Counted from the first letter of the stretch, positions 31,797-43,951 are shown. The stretch: DNA of 64,000 nt from Zizania palustris (GCA_019279435.1 JAAALK010000289.1:84599023-84663022), one strand, 5' to 3'. Program-made: numbers and translations. Notes: a model not told the origin generated them from the sequence alone.

Positions 31797-32429
31797 TCAA
31801 AGATTTGATCTCAGCTGGATATCTATCTCAGTGGCCTTCAGCTTGCTAAACAACTCAGGAATGGTCAAGGTATCGTAAGAAGTGCTCTCAACGATAGAGG
31901 ATACCTTGATCTCCCAGATCTTTGGGTCCAAGGTATGGAGAACCTTGAGCGCCTGCTCGTGATCTGAGACTAACTGAGCACCCTCAGCCTTGTTATCCCG
32001 AAGCTTGTTAATGATCGATTGAAAATGACCAAACAAGGCTTCAACAGATTCACCCGGCTTCTGTGTGAAGTTCTCGTACTCACGCCGGTAGGTCTGATAG
32101 AGCTGAGCCTTGACCTAGGCTGTTCCCTCATGGTGTGCCTTGAGGGTAGCCCAGATCTCTCTCGTAGTGGAGAGATGACTCACACGCTCAAACTCAGTGA
32201 GACCTAAACCAGAAAACAGAATGTTCACAGCCTTACTGTTGCTCAGATGCTGAGCAATGATACCAGCAGTACCATGCTCAGCGACTGGCAATATGACAAA
32301 CGTGGTGTGAACGCAAATGTCCCAAATGTCCGAACCCTGGCTCATGAGATAGGCTCGCATGCGAGTCTTCCAATAGTTATAGCCATAGGCTTCCAAGGAC
32401 GGGACCTTGCCAGGAGACGTCATGGTCAC
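31797..32429 (-). pseudogene. gag: Copia-1 Gag N-terminal half
   Basis: It begins MTMTSPGKVPSLEAYGYN and holds the UBN2-type Gag core (WKTRMRAYLMSQG, FERVSHLSTTREIW, then LHTLDPKIWEIKVSSI). One in-frame TAG at 32115-32117 interrupts it; the same frame then continues to a stop at 31797-31799, followed by a likely deletion before the knuckle. The start lies about 50 bp inside the primer site. Confidence 0.88.
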
Positions 32430-32471
32430 TACTGGGGTTTAGAACCGGTTAAGGTATGGAAAAAACCTAAC

Positions 32472-32486
32472 CTCTCTCTGATACCA
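32472..32486 (-). promoter_or_regulatory. Primer-binding site of copia-1 (initiator Met-tRNA)
   Basis: The minus strand reads TGGTATCAGAGAGAG two bases from the LTR start; complementary to the initiator Met-tRNA 3' end. Confidence 0.88.
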
Positions 32487-32488
32487 CT

Positions 32489-34427
32489 TGTAGGACCGAA
32501 AGTAGCGACCAGAGGGGGGTGAATGGGCGCCTTAAAAATTCTTTCAAATATATGGCCTGTTCCCAACACCCAACGCACCTCAAAAGACTAAGCAACAGAA
32601 AATGAACAGATAGCCTAAGTCTAAAGGTATCTAGCCTAGAATCAACTGATGTTAAACAGAGAACTAACAAAGCAGTGCAACTAGGCAGATAAATAAAGTA
32701 TACTAGACATGTCAGGCCAAACTTCTCAATGAAATGATCTAAGTATATATAAAGTGAGATGAGAAGTTACTGTTTGTCTCCTGTTCGGAACTTGGCGAAG
32801 CCTGCTTCGCCCATCGAGGTCTGCTTCGGTGGTCGAAGCCTGCTTCACTGGTCAAAGCCTGCTTCGGAGGTTAGTTGCGAAGCCTGCCGAAGTCTGTTGT
32901 TTAAATGTCGAAGGTATGTTTTGGTCTAGCCTAGTTCGAAGGGGAAGGGAGCAAAGTATGCTTCGAAGCAAAGTATGGAAGTATCGAAGCTAGCTTCGAA
33001 CCGAGTGGTTCGAAGCCTATCCTTCGAACAGAATACTTCGAACGCAACGCACAAACGGACAACCTTCGAACGAAGAAGCGAAGGCTGACACGCGACAGAG
33101 AACCAAAACAAAACCTACACTCTACCTTCGAACAAACACACCAAGGACCTTCGAAGAAGACGGAAGTAAACACTGAGCGAAGTCTAATAGAAAGACAAGC
33201 TTCGAAGCCAACTTCGAAACCTGTCGAAGTATGGACTTCGAAGAGCTCGAGTCGGAGTACCTTCGCACAGACGTTCGAAGTATGAAACGCTGACAGTTCA
33301 AAAGGTACTTCGAGGCTAGCAACTCAGGACACAAAACTAGGTTCGAAGTTCAAATGAAGCCTTAGAGTATATCAGATCGAAGCCTGCCTCACGGAGCTGA
33401 GGGGCTTCGAACAGAGAGAAGAGGCTTCGCCAGAAACAGTCAGAAAAGGTACTCAGCCCAATCTACTTCGATCAAAAAGGCTACGCAGAAAAAGCAAAAG
33501 GCTGGTACTTGTGTACTGTTGCAACAGTGTAGTAGTACTACTTGCAACAGCAAGAACTAGTACTACTTGCGTGAAGAACACACGCAACAGAAGCAACCGA
33601 AGCCTTAAAATCCATGAAAAAACTTACTGTGCGAGTGAAATGAAGCCATTAAAACGCTGCAGTTGCTGCACGTGATTTGAGAATAGAAGCTTCACTGCAA
33701 CAGTAAGAATGAAATAAATGCAAGACAAGAAACAGGGGCAAAATGCCTGGCGGCGCACAAACAAGAGAGAGAGAGAGTAAGAGACAAAAATGACCCAAAG
33801 GAGTATGAATTGATTTCAGCCAAAAGGGCGACCTAACCCTAGGGATTGGGGTTCTATTTATAGGCTGCCCAACACTAGGAATATTCCACCAGCCCCTTAG
33901 GGTTTTTTACAGACACAGGAATAAAGGAAAAGACTCTACTGCCCTTAGGAATTTTTACAGACACGACTGACTGACTGTGGGCCTAGAGATACAGATGACT
34001 TATCCGAAAGCTAATTTTTCGTAGCGATTACGACATCTCTTCTGGACAGTCGGATACAAGATCAACGGTTGTCAGTTTTGCGCTGAAACTGACAAAGCCT
34101 CCACCGACTTTGCACCAAGTACCCGGATTGGGCCGGCCCGATTCCGCAGCTCTCTTAGCCCGGCAATCACTCACCGCCCGTGTACTTGAGTCAGTCCTGG
34201 TCAACAGCCTAGTGGGTCTTCTACTGCTTCTGGCCCATGTACCCGGATTGGGCCAGCCCGACTTCGCAACTCTCTCAGCCCGACAGTCGCTCGCTGCCCG
34301 TGTACCTGAGTCACACGTGGCCCATGAAACAGCAAATCTCTTCTTGTTTTGTCCTCTTTGACTATCGTTGACAATGACTCATCACTTTTGGAGCCATGAG
34401 GCCCACGCTATTCAGCATGGCTCCTCA
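32489..34427 (-). repeat. 5' LTR of copia-1
   Basis: Pairs with 23412-25355. TATA box on the minus strand at 33855-33862. The palindrome ACTGTTGCAACAGT recurs at 33515-33528. Differences from the partner are mostly single substitutions. Confidence 0.94.
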
Positions 34428-34432
34428 CCTTC

Positions 34433-34766
34433 GGCGGAGCATTTCGCACCGAGCGCCGAAGTACTCTTTAGAGGAGCACTTCGCACCAGACGCCGAAGGT
34501 GCCCTTCGGCGCACCCTTCGCATCATACTTCGAACCAGGAGGACTCCGACTGGTTTGCTGATTTTAACCCGTTTAATCTATTTCTTTCGGCTAATTGGAT
34601 TATTTCTTGTAATCTGGTTGCCTGGCGACTCCACCCCCTTATCACTATTAAGGGTAGTCGGAACGTGGCGTCGGTGCTACGTCACGCTTAGGCCCGTCCC
34701 TAAGTATCCGTGCACTTTTGGATCGCCGGACTGACCCAAGTGCGGGGGCACGTTTCCGTGTCAACA
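34433..34766 (+). repeat. G1 5' LTR, second part
   Basis: It resumes GGCGGAGCATTTCGCACC, continuous with the 3' LTR copy at 43612, and ends GTCAACA. The joined 5' LTR is 1,508 bp against 1,531 bp for the 3' LTR. Confidence 0.94.
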
Positions 34767-34770
34767 CACT

Positions 34771-34792
34771 TTTTGGTGACGCCGCTGGGGAA
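34771..34792 (+). promoter_or_regulatory. Candidate primer-binding site of G1
   Basis: TTTTTGGTGACGCCGCTGGGG follows the LTR; the G2 copy reads TTTTTGGCGACTCCACTGGGG. The terminal TGG and position fit a primer site. It is not initiator-Met; I could not identify the tRNA. Confidence 0.5.
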
Positions 34793-34808
34793 GAGCTACG
34801 CCAACACG

Positions 34809-36275
34809 ATGAGTACGTCTACATCGGCCACCGGTACATCTACTTCGACTACTACGTCTACACCGCCGATGGACGCAATAGGAGGCGCGGATATCGACAA
34901 CCACAACGTAATGTCACCTACTCTTGAAGATATCCCCGCAGGAGACCAAGCAGAGATCGAGGCAAGGCTAAAGGCGCTCCAGGACATGATGCTTGGAGGC
35001 TACATCAAGACACTCATAGGCTTCATCAAGCGTGACATCGTCACCCCTGACCACGCTCAGGTCTAGGTAACAATGGTATCGCCTCGCTTATCTTCTTTAG
35101 AAATTGAGCAAAAAAATGGCCGCATCAGTAGATCAGGCCGTTAGCGCCTTGCTTGCCAACCGCTTAGATTCGGTAGTTAGCTCCCAAGTGGAAGCGACTC
35201 TTAGAAGGTTCGGCTTCACTGAGGCCGCAACCTCGGTCCCTATAGCTAGTACACCTCCGACGAACATATCTCCGGCCTCACAACTTATGGTCGAGACCAA
35301 TCATTATACTTATGGACAAACTAACACTGCATATCATGCAACACCTGCGCCAATACTCGCGCTACCCGTGCCACACACGCAGGCGCCCCGGCACGAGCAC
35401 GCTATACAAATAGCATGTAGGGAATAAGCAAATGGCTGACACGCCGATATCCCACCGCGTGTCGCGCCACCACATGAGAGGCGCATGCAAACAAGCTACC
35501 AAGATGATTTAGATGAGCGGATCCGCGCACTGTTTAGGGAATGTGCCGGCTTCGTGCCCAAGGGACGAGTTAGGGTTTATCGCAAACCATACCCCGATCA
35601 TCTTGATACAGTGCCCTACCCTCGCGGCTATAGGATCCCCGAGTTCACTAAATTCGATAGCGAGGGTAGCAGGACCACACTAGAGCATGTTAGTCAATTT
35701 TTGGCGCAATGTGGAGAGGTTAGCGGGATAGACGCCCTAAAGGTTAGGCTATTCTCTCTCTCGCTATCCGACACAGCTTTCACTTGGTTTTCGATGCTCC
35801 TGCCGAACTCCATCCACACATGGGAGGATTTAGAAAGGAAATTCCATGATTATTTCTGCACGGGTGAAATAGAACTTAGGTTTTCGCATTGACATCGGTT
35901 AAACAAAAATCTAGTGAGAGCGCCCCTAAGTATATCAAGCGTATCAGGGATACCAGAAACTGATGTTTTAGTCTTAATATCTCAGAAAGGGACTTGGCGG
36001 AATTATCTTTTAATGGGTTGCGTTCCGAGCTTAAAGAGAGGTTAGATAACCAAAACTTTTTAGAAGTTAGCCAAGTTCTACAACAGGCTCTGGTCCAAGA
36101 AGGCCGAGCTAAAGACAAGAAATTTATTAATACGTTTAGCAAGCCTAGGGCCGAGATCCACATCATGGAACGCTCTGATGAGGAAGAGTCAGAGGAGGAG
36201 GATTCGGCCGACATGTACACGGCCGAATGGGTTACAAATGCTAAAAACAAACCTGTCACTTGCTCCGAGCTATGA
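34809..36275 (+). pseudogene. gag: G1 gag (capsid part), broken
   Basis: It starts MSTSTSATGTSTSTTTS, a Ser/Thr-rich N-terminus shared with G2. The Gag core lies at 35560-36100 (YPRGYRIPEFTKFD, LEHVSQFLAQCGE, AFTWFSMLLPNSI). Compared with G2 it has a TAG at 35064, a 1-bp A-run insertion near 35110, a TAA near 35425, a 1-bp deletion near 35890 and a TGA at 36273. Capsid protein of the particle when intact. Confidence 0.88.
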
Positions 36276-36323
36276 CCATCCCCCACGAAGAATAAACTTA
36301 ATGAGGTCAAGTACTCGTTCGAC

Positions 36324-37760
36324 GTGACTAAATGTGATAAAATATTTGATTTCCTCTTAAAGAGTCAGCTTCTCAAGATACCTAAGGGTCAAGTTATCCC
36401 ACCTGCCGACGAGTTAAAGAAGCATCCATACTGTAAGTGGCATGATTCACATTCTCATAATACTAACGATTGCAATCTTTTTCGACGGCAAATACAATCG
36501 GCCATAGAAGAAGGACGATTGAAGATTGACCATGATCCAAAAATGAGGCTAGATAAAGATCCTTTTCCAGTCAACGCTGTCGACCTCGGCGAGAAGAAGG
36601 TAATGATTCGGCCGGAACAGGCTGAGTCTGCTAAAGGAAAATATGTGATTGTTGGAGAACCACGTACTCGCACACTCATGCCAAAGAACCCCGAGGTAGG
36701 AGTGTGGAAACAGAACACCAATACCCCTTCGGCTAAGGCTCGCAAGAGGCCGAAGGTGACATATAACATGCTGTTGAACAAACATCAGAAGAGGGCCAAA
36801 GAAGCAGGCCCGCGCGCTCAGCCAAAGCAGCCGAAGGGGCCAAAACCTTCGAAGGGTACCTTCGGACCGAAGGTTGCGAACCCTCCGCACGAAGGCTTCG
36901 GGATAAGGTATCTTGGTGCTCCGCACGGTGGTTCCGAGCCACAATGGCCGAACCCCCCGAGCAACAACTTCGAGCCCCAATGGTCGCGTTCTCCGCACGA
37001 CAACTTCGCACCCCAGTGGTTGGGTCCCCCATGCGACAACTTCGGCCCCCAATGGCCGAACACCGCACCATGGTGGACTCCTCCGATGGGAGGCTTCAGC
37101 CCGCACTGGCCGAACATACCTCCGGCCTGGCAGGACCCTTCGCTAGTATGGTCCGAGATGCCTTCAACTTGGCCGAACCACCCTCCAGGCAACGGGTTCG
37201 GCTCGCAGTGGGCGAGGCCGCTAGAGCCTTCGATGCCTCTGCCGTATGACTGGGCGGGAACCCTGTGGGCTCCGCACGTATCTGGGTCGAGGTACCCTCC
37301 GCAGACTGACCCTATGCCTTGTTTTCCTTCGGGGTATTATGGATGGCAGGGGCGAACAAACGCAGCGGAGGGGGGCATCGTCCACAGACTGTCTGTGATA
37401 CCTCCGAATCGGGCCCTGTAGAGCGAAGCCGAAGTGTGCGAGCTCGCAGAGGCCGAAGTCAGGGAGTCCGAAGCCATAACTATTAGAGTTGGGTCTCAGG
37501 AAGTCCCAATCCCGAAGACTTCGCCACCGAAGGCTAATGGAGGTAAGCCGCATGCTTCGGCCGGACTCCGCGCCGAAGCTTGGTTCGATCGGCCGGACGG
37601 GGCCGATCCATTCGACGGGGTTCGCAGCGAAGCCCCCTTCGAACACAGGGCGCCCGAGGCCAAAGGGAACACTCCGGACATAATTAACAGGGGTCAAACA
37701 ACAGCTCCAGGTACCAAGCCGAAGCTGTCTTGGGCTCCTCCGGGCATGTCCAAATCATAG
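36324..37760 (+). pseudogene. gag: G1 gag/pol linker: CHHC knuckle and Trp/Pro-rich repeats
   Basis: Same frame as the preceding gag end. A CHHC knuckle (CKWHDSHSHNTNDC) lies near residue 37, equivalent to that in Tat-1 pol. It is followed by a long stretch with many short imperfect repeats of the type NF-x-PQW (36900-37230, protein rich in Trp, Pro and Asn). One TAG near 37420 interrupts the frame before it ends at 37760. The repeat region has no domain I recognise; it could be a structural Gag extension. Confidence 0.7.
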
Positions 37761-37793
37761 AAAAGGCACCTACAAAGGCTGCGGGCATAGGAG

Positions 37794-38660
37794 ATGCGCG
37801 AGAAGGTAGCTGAGGCCGAGCGTGACGCTATCTTCGAAGAAATCCGCCCTCGGCCAGCCACAAAGCAGGTATGGAGAGAGAAGCCGGTTGAGGTAACCAA
37901 CCCAGCTCCTAGCCCAAGTGACGATGAGGATGACTTGCTTGACGATGATTACTCGCCCGTCTCTGAGGGGCCCGCACCTCAAGCGATGGACATCAACATC
38001 GTCACATTACCCGCTGAGTTCGCACCACCACAGGACGAGGCCGAGGTCGCTCAGTTGAACCTCGGTCCACGCAACGCCATCTTCGAGAAACCTGAGGACT
38101 CGGCTCGCCATCTAAAGCCTCTCTATGTTAGGGGTCACATTGATGGAAAGCCGATTTCCCGGATGCTCATCGACGGCGGCGCAACGGTTAATCTAATGCC
38201 TTATTTATTGTTGAAGAAACTTGGCAGGGACGAAGATGACCTGAAGACGACCAACTTGATGCTCAACGGCTTCAACGGCGAGAACTCCAAAGCCAAGGGA
38301 GTACTCTCTATGGAGTTGACGGTGGGCAACAAAACGTTGCCAACAGCGTTCTTCATCGTCGACGTACAAGGTAACTATAGTGTGTTACTCGGACGCGACT
38401 GGATCCATGCAAACTATTGCATCCCCTCTACCCTACACCAGTGTTTGGTACAATGGGGCGGCAATGAGGTGGAGGTCATCCCCGCGGATACTTCAGCCCA
38501 AGTAGCTTTGGCCGATGTGTCGATTGACGCCGTCCATAACAAAGTAGAGTGTCTATCAACTAGAGAACTTTCGGATTATGACTTCGTTAGTGTATCCGGA
38601 GGACGGTTTGTACCGGTGTCTGTAAAGCCGGCTAGAGTAGCACAACTATTTTTGTATTAG
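37794..38660 (+). CDS. pol: G1 protease region
   Basis: About 288 residues in the same frame as the linker. An acidic N-terminal part (SDDEDDLLDDDYSP) precedes an aspartic protease fold: MLIDGGATVNLMP near residue 125, then VLLGRDWIHA near 195. It would cleave the polyprotein. It is open within itself but separated by a frame change from the reverse transcriptase that follows, so not expressed as Pol from this copy without frameshifting. Confidence 0.85.
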   Translation: MREKVAEAERDAIFEEIRPRPATKQVWREKPVEVTNPAPSPSDDEDDLLDDDYSPVSEGPAPQAMDINIVTLPAEFAPPQDEAEVAQLNLGPRNAIFEKPEDSARHLKPLYVRGHIDGKPISRMLIDGGATVNLMPYLLLKKLGRDEDDLKTTNLMLNGFNGENSKAKGVLSMELTVGNKTLPTAFFIVDVQGNYSVLLGRDWIHANYCIPSTLHQCLVQWGGNEVEVIPADTSAQVALADVSIDAVHNKVECLSTRELSDYDFVSVSGGRFVPVSVKPARVAQLFLY

Positions 38661-38665
38661 TAGTC

Positions 38666-39940
38666 ATGTCTAGCAAAGATAATCTAGATTGGCTAAAGTC
38701 TCGCGAGGAGCAGTATCGGTCTAATAAAGACGGTATTGCCGAGGCCATCGAGGACTTTAGCGAAGTAGAAAAGTTAGGGCAAGGTTTTGCGTCGGCTGAC
38801 CCCTTGGAGGAAGTTGATATAGGCGATGGTAGCATCCTAAGGCCTACTTTTGTGAATCAACATTTACAGTCTAGTGTAAAGGCTGAAGTAATAAAGTTAC
38901 TTCGGTCGTATGTCGATTGTTTCGCATGGGAGTGTAGCGAAATGCCAGGGCTAAGTCGCGAGCTCGTGGAGCATCTACTACCCATCAAGCCCGGATTTAG
39001 GCCTTATAAATAGCCTCCCCGTTGCTTTAATTCGGTCATCTATGACCGAGTTAAAGAAGAAGTAGAGCGACAACTTGAGGCTGAATTTATTAGGCCATGC
39101 AGGTACGCGGAATGGGTTGCTAACATTTTGCCTGTAGAGAAGAAAGGGAGCAGCAAGATACGAGTATGCATTGATTTCAGGGATCTGAACAGAGCCACTC
39201 CAAAAGACGAGTATCCAATGCCAATAGCCGACATGTTGATCAATGATTCTTCAGGACACAAGGTACTAAGTTTTCTTGATGGCAATGCCGGTTACAATCA
39301 AATATTTATGGCCGAAGAGGACGTCTATAAGACTGCCTTTCGATGCCCTATTTTTGTCGGTTTATTCGAATGGGTCGTCATGACTTTTGGGTTGAAAAAT
39401 GCTGGCGCCACGTATCAGCGCGCTATGAACTTGATCTTTCACAACATGTTAGGAGTCATGTTAGAAGTTTACATCGATGATGTCGTGGTCAAATCGGACG
39501 CTATGGGAAACCATTTGGCCGATTTGAAGGTTACTTTCGATAGGATGTGGCAGTATGGGTTGAAAATGAACCCACTCAAGTGTGCTTTTGGCATGTCGGT
39601 AGGTAAGTTCTTAGGTTTCATGATTCATGAGAGAGGTATAGAGATTGATCCTAAGAGACTTGAGAAGATTAGAAATGTTTCAGCGCCGGCATGCAAAAAA
39701 GATGTACAAAAGTTGTTAGGCAAGTTGAACTATTTGCGTCGCTTTATATCCAACTTGTCCAGCAAGATTGATGATTTTGTCCCCATACTCTGGCTAAAAA
39801 ATGAAGCCGAGTTCACTTGGGAGGCAAGCCAACAAAGTGCTTTTGAGAAGATCAAAGAATGCTTGTCATCACCGCCCGTGGTGAGAGCACCCAAGGCCGG
39901 GATTCGAATCGGATATACATCGCCGCTGAAGACAGAGTGA
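38666..39940 (+). pseudogene. pol: G1 reverse transcriptase
   Basis: Pre-RT region 38666-39013 ends in a TAG where relatives read on; the same frame continues to the RT core: RVCIDFRDLNRATPKDEYP, LSFLDGNAGYNQI, FGLKNAGATYQRAM and YIDDVVVKSD near 39470. The frame is lost around 39900-39940 at the start of RNase H. One stop and one frameshift. Confidence 0.9.
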
Positions 39941-41030
39941 TTGGAGCCGTGCTGACCCAGGAGGTGGAGGGGAAGAGGTACATCATCACATTCCCGAGCC
40001 GCCGCCTGCTGGACGCCGAAACTAGGTATGCATTCGTGGAGCGATTATGTTTATCACTTTATTACGCATGCACCAAGTTGCGCCATTATCTTCTCCCCAC
40101 CACTTGTGTTGTCGTTTGCCAAACGGATGTTATAAAGCTCATGTTACAAAAGCCAATTCTAAGTGGGAGAATCGGAAAATGGGCTTACGCGTGATTGAGT
40201 ACGATTTGGCCTACGAGCCCTTAAGGGCGATGAAGGGCCAAGTCGTAGCTAACTTCATAGTTGATCATCACATAGATGCTAGCTGGAGTGATTCTATTGC
40301 TCTAGTTGAGGTAATGCCATGGAAAATTTATTTTGACGGTTCGGCTTGCAAGAATGGCCAGGGTATTGGAGTGGTTCTCATATCACCTAATGGTATGTGC
40401 TTTAAGACCTCGGCCCGACTAGAGTTTTCTTCCACTAATAACCAAGCCGAATACGAAGCTTTGTTTCTAGGCCTTGAACTATTAGAGTCTGTAGGCGGTA
40501 AGCATGTTCACGCGTACGGTGATTCATTATTAGTAGTGCAACAAGTAGCCAAGAATGCTCAATGTTTTAATGGCTTGCTGAATAGCTACATGGACAAGAG
40601 CCTAGACATAGTTGCTACTTTTGATAATTTCAAAATATCTCACGTGTCAAGAGAAGCCAATTCAATCGCTAATGATTTGGCTCAACAAGCATCTGGCTAC
40701 CAAGTCAGGAGAGGGAAATTTTCTGAGTTGAAAAAGCCGATGTTTGGTCTCATTGCCAAAGCCAGTAACACTGGACATGCGTTCCCTTCGGGTCGAGGCC
40801 CTCAGGTCGCCGAAGGCCACCACATGCTGGAGCCCCTGGATCGAAGTGCTCCGCCCACTGAGGGGTCCATCAGGCCGAAGCCTATAGTCCGAAGTCTCTC
40901 GGATGGGGAAGGCTCTCCAGAGCCCGAACCCTCCGAAGGGCTTCGGCCCAGCACACTCCGAGCGGCCACTTCGGCCGGGCTTCGACAAGAGCTGAAATGG
41001 CTCGGGGGCACCCCGAAGTCAGTATTTTAG
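39859..41030 (+). pseudogene. pol: G1 RNase H and archaeal-type RNase H
   Basis: First RNase H (YIAAEDRVIGAVLTQE, then SRRLLDAETRYAFVE) lacks the first catalytic Asp position. After a frame change near 40190 comes the second RNase H with all four acidic residues (YFDGSACKNG, NNQAEYEAL, AYGDSLLV, ANSIANDLA). A low-complexity, TTCGG-rich tail (40770-41030) leads to integrase. It degrades the RNA of the RNA/DNA hybrid when active. Confidence 0.88.
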
Positions 41031-41206
41031 AAGTTCTTCTAGAAGGTGAACCAGCGAAGCCCTCTGAAATCTGTAAGGGCAATTGGAGAATCCCAATCGT
41101 CTAGTATTTGAAAGACCCTAGCCAAAGGGTTGATCGGATGGTTCGGCGACAAGCGTTCAAATTCATGTTGGTAGACGACACATTGTATCACTGAACCATT
41201 GACGGA

Positions 41207-42330
41207 GTGCTATTGAAGTGTTTAGACCATGAGCAGTCCCAGGTGGCTACAGGAGAAATCCATGAGGGGCTTTGCGACACTCATCAGTCGACCCAAAAGA
41301 TGAGTTGGATGCTCAAAAGAGCGGGTTTTTATTGGCCGACTATGACTGAAGATTGCTTCAAGTACTACAGAGGGTGTGAGGCATGTCAGAAGTTTGGCAA
41401 TATCCAGGTAGCTCCTACCTCATTACTCAACCCTATTGTCAAGCCATGGCCATTTCGAGGTTGGGGTTTAGACTTCATCGGCCAAATCTACCCTCCTACT
41501 TCAAAAGGGCATCGGTTCGTGTTGATGGCAACAGATTACTTCACCAAATGGACCGAGGTCGTACCTCTCAAGAACATGACCTACGTGATTTTATTTTAAA
41601 GCACATCATACATAGATTTGGCATCCCTCAAACTCTTACTATGGATCAAGGTAGTTCATTTGTTTAAAAAGAGGTAAGGGACTTCGCCGAATACTATGGC
41701 ATTTAGTTGATAAACTCTTCACCTTACTATGCTCAGGCCAATGGTCAGGCCGAGTCTAGTAATAAAACCGTGATTAAGCTTATTAAGAAGAAAATTGAAG
41801 AGTTTCCCAAAAGGTGGCATGAGGTGCTTTCCGAGGCGTTATGGGCTTGTAGGATTGCGAAGCACGGTGCCACCAAGGTCAGTCCATATGAGCTAGTATA
41901 TGGACAAGAGGTCATTCTTCCTGTAGAGGTAGATCTTGGCTCATTAAGAGTGTTGAAGCAAGACGACTTATCGGTCAATGAATATGAAGCTCTTCTGAAG
42001 GACAATCTAGACAAAGTGACCGATAAGAGACTAAGAGCTTTAGAAGCCATAGAAGTAGACAAGAAGAGAGTAGCTAGAGCCTACAATAAGAAGGTTAAAC
42101 CAAAATCGTTTCAAATAGGAGACTTGGTATGGAAGACAATTTTGCCTTTAGGCACGAAAAGTCCCAAATTTGGGAAATGGTCGTCTAGTTGGGAAGGTCC
42201 TTCTAAGGTAGCCGAAATCGCTCCTAGCAACGCATACGTGTTGAAATCCCTACAGGGAGAGTGGTTTCGAAGGGCTTTGAATGGTAGGTACTTGAAAAGA
42301 TATTTCCCGAGTGTGTGGCAAGCGTCATAA
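41207..42330 (+). pseudogene. pol: G1 integrase
   Basis: Zinc domain HEGLCDTH...CEACQKF near 41270-41400, first catalytic Asp in WGLDFIG near 41465, second in MDQGSSF near 41645, Glu in ANGQAESSNKTV near 41755, and a C-terminal GKWSSSWEGPSKV block. There is a frame change near 41590 and stops near 41665 and 41706. No chromodomain. Confidence 0.9.
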
Positions 42331-42396
42331 AATGTCGAAAAGCCGATATGAACAGTATCGTCTCAAGCTAGTTGTGCTTTTAGTTCACTAGTTCAC

Positions 42397-42415
42397 TAAA
42401 AGGCAAGGGGGCATG
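42397..42415 (+). promoter_or_regulatory. Polypurine tract of G1
   Basis: CTAAAAGGCAAGGGGGCAT directly precedes the TG of the 3' LTR and marks plus-strand priming. Confidence 0.8.
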
Positions 42416-43946
42416 TGTTGATAGCAAAAATGGCATTAATGGCTAGATTATCAAAATATCAATTTTTGGTGATTTGGGCCGAAAATACACATGTCCAGGG
42501 TCTGCTCGAAGCCCTACGGGGCCGAAGCCCGTCGAGCTATGGGCTCCGAAGGCCTCCAGGCAGCCCATGGGCTTCGACCAGGAAGCCTTCGGAGGCCCAC
42601 ACTACCGAAGCTTCAGGAACCTTCGGAGGCCCACGCTGCCTAAGCTTCGGGAACCTTCGAAGGCCCACGTTCTCGAAGCTTCGGGAACCTTCGGAGGCCC
42701 ACATTGCCGAAGCTTCGGCCCAAGGACCAAGCCTCTATGGGCCTGGCCGAAGCCCACGCTAACGAAGCTTCGGCCCGAGGAGCAAGCCTCAACGGGCCTA
42801 GCCGAAGCCCACGCTACCAAACCTTCGGCCCAAGGAGCAGGCCTCGGCGGGCCTGGCCGAAGCCCACCTCGGCAGGGATAGAGTTGGACGCGTTGCCAGC
42901 TCAGTCTTTATCTCTATCCAGCTGGATTAATAGTAGATTAGATTAGAGTTAACCCTCTATAAATAGAGAAGCCTGGCCGGCGAAGAGACCCCCCAACACA
43001 AACCAAACCAAAGCCAAGCTTTGATCGTACCTTTACTTTTACCTTTACTTTCATGTACCTCTTCGTGGGTTTGCCTGGAAGCCCTCCATCCGCCACTACG
43101 GAATAGTGGTAAGCCTTGGTACTTCGCCCATGAAGTCCCCGTTAATCTACGTAACAGATTGCTATCGCCTTGTTACTTCGCCTGTGAAGTATCCGCTAAT
43201 CTGCGTAATAGATTGTTACCTTCGCTACCCGTGCAACACCTCGCAAATTCAGTCCTAAGGCTGAATTGGTACTTCGCATCATCCCTGTTGCAGGTTCGCA
43301 CGTTCGGAGCCCCTTCGCCGGAGGTGTTCGGAGCTGAGAGATCGGTTCTGGAGGTCCCTGGGACAACCTTCGACAAGTCCGCAGACTTTGACAACAGGCT
43401 CCGCACCGTACTTCATCGTGACAGACTTCGGCACGACTACACTCCACGCCAAGACAAAGTTGCACCCGTGCGAGGCCTTCGCGTCACTACTCTGTAATTC
43501 GCTGCATCGGAGGTCGCACGCTGAACCCCGCTGTTCGGAGGTGATCACCGTGCTCAGATCCGTTCGTAGTCTACCTTCGGCCGGATCAGTCCGAACGCCG
43601 AAGTACCCTTCGGCGGAGCACTTCGCACCGAGCGCCGAAGTACTCTTCGGCGGAGCAATTCACACCAGACACCGAAGGTACCCTTCGGCATACCCTTCGC
43701 ATCATACTTCGAACCAGGAGGACTCCGACTGGTTTGCTGATTTTAACCCGTTTAATCTATTTCTTTCGGCTAATTGGATTATTTCTTGTAATCTGGTTGC
43801 CTGGCGACTCCACCCCCCTTATCACTATTAAGGGTAGTCGGAACGCGGCGTCGATGCTACGTCACGCTTAGGCCCGTCCCTAAGTATCCGTGCACTTTTG
43901 GATCGCCGGGCTGACCCAAGTGCGGGGGCACGTTTCTGTGTCAACA
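42416..43946 (+). repeat. G1 3' LTR (1,531 bp)
   Basis: TGTTGATAGC...GTCAACA. It carries four 34-bp minisatellite units (about 42570-42715) where the 5' LTR has three. TATA box at 42958. Flanked by AAGGT. Confidence 0.95.
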
Positions 43947-43951
43947 AAGGT

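Larger units (their letters stand above)
23412..34427 (-). mobile_element. SIRE-type Ty1/copia element copia-1, complete but mutated
   Basis: A complete 11,016-bp insertion in the G1 5' LTR with CCTTC target duplications (23407-23411, 34428-34432). LTRs are 1,944 and 1,939 bp with scattered small differences. Sense order is 5' LTR (34427-32489), initiator-Met primer site, gag, coiled coil, protease, integrase, reverse transcriptase, RNase H, 3' non-coding region, polypurine tract, 3' LTR (25355-23412). Few stops, so younger than G1. Confidence 0.95.
22238..43946 (+). mobile_element. Ty3/gypsy element G1 (Tat branch), split by copia-1
   Basis: LTR ends are TGTTGATAGC...GTCAACA and the flanking target duplications are AAGGT (22233-22237, 43947-43951). 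Without the 11-kb copia-1 insert the element is about 10.7 kb: 5' LTR, primer site, gag, long linker, protease, reverse transcriptase, RNase H, second RNase H, integrase, polypurine tract, 3' LTR. Dual RNase H places it in the Tat branch, but it has no antisense gene between integrase and 3' LTR. Many stops and frameshifts make it non-autonomous now. Confidence 0.93.

Noticed and set aside
36549..37192. Minus-strand ORFs of 110-185 residues
   Set aside because: Shadows of the G1 Gag linker on the other strand.
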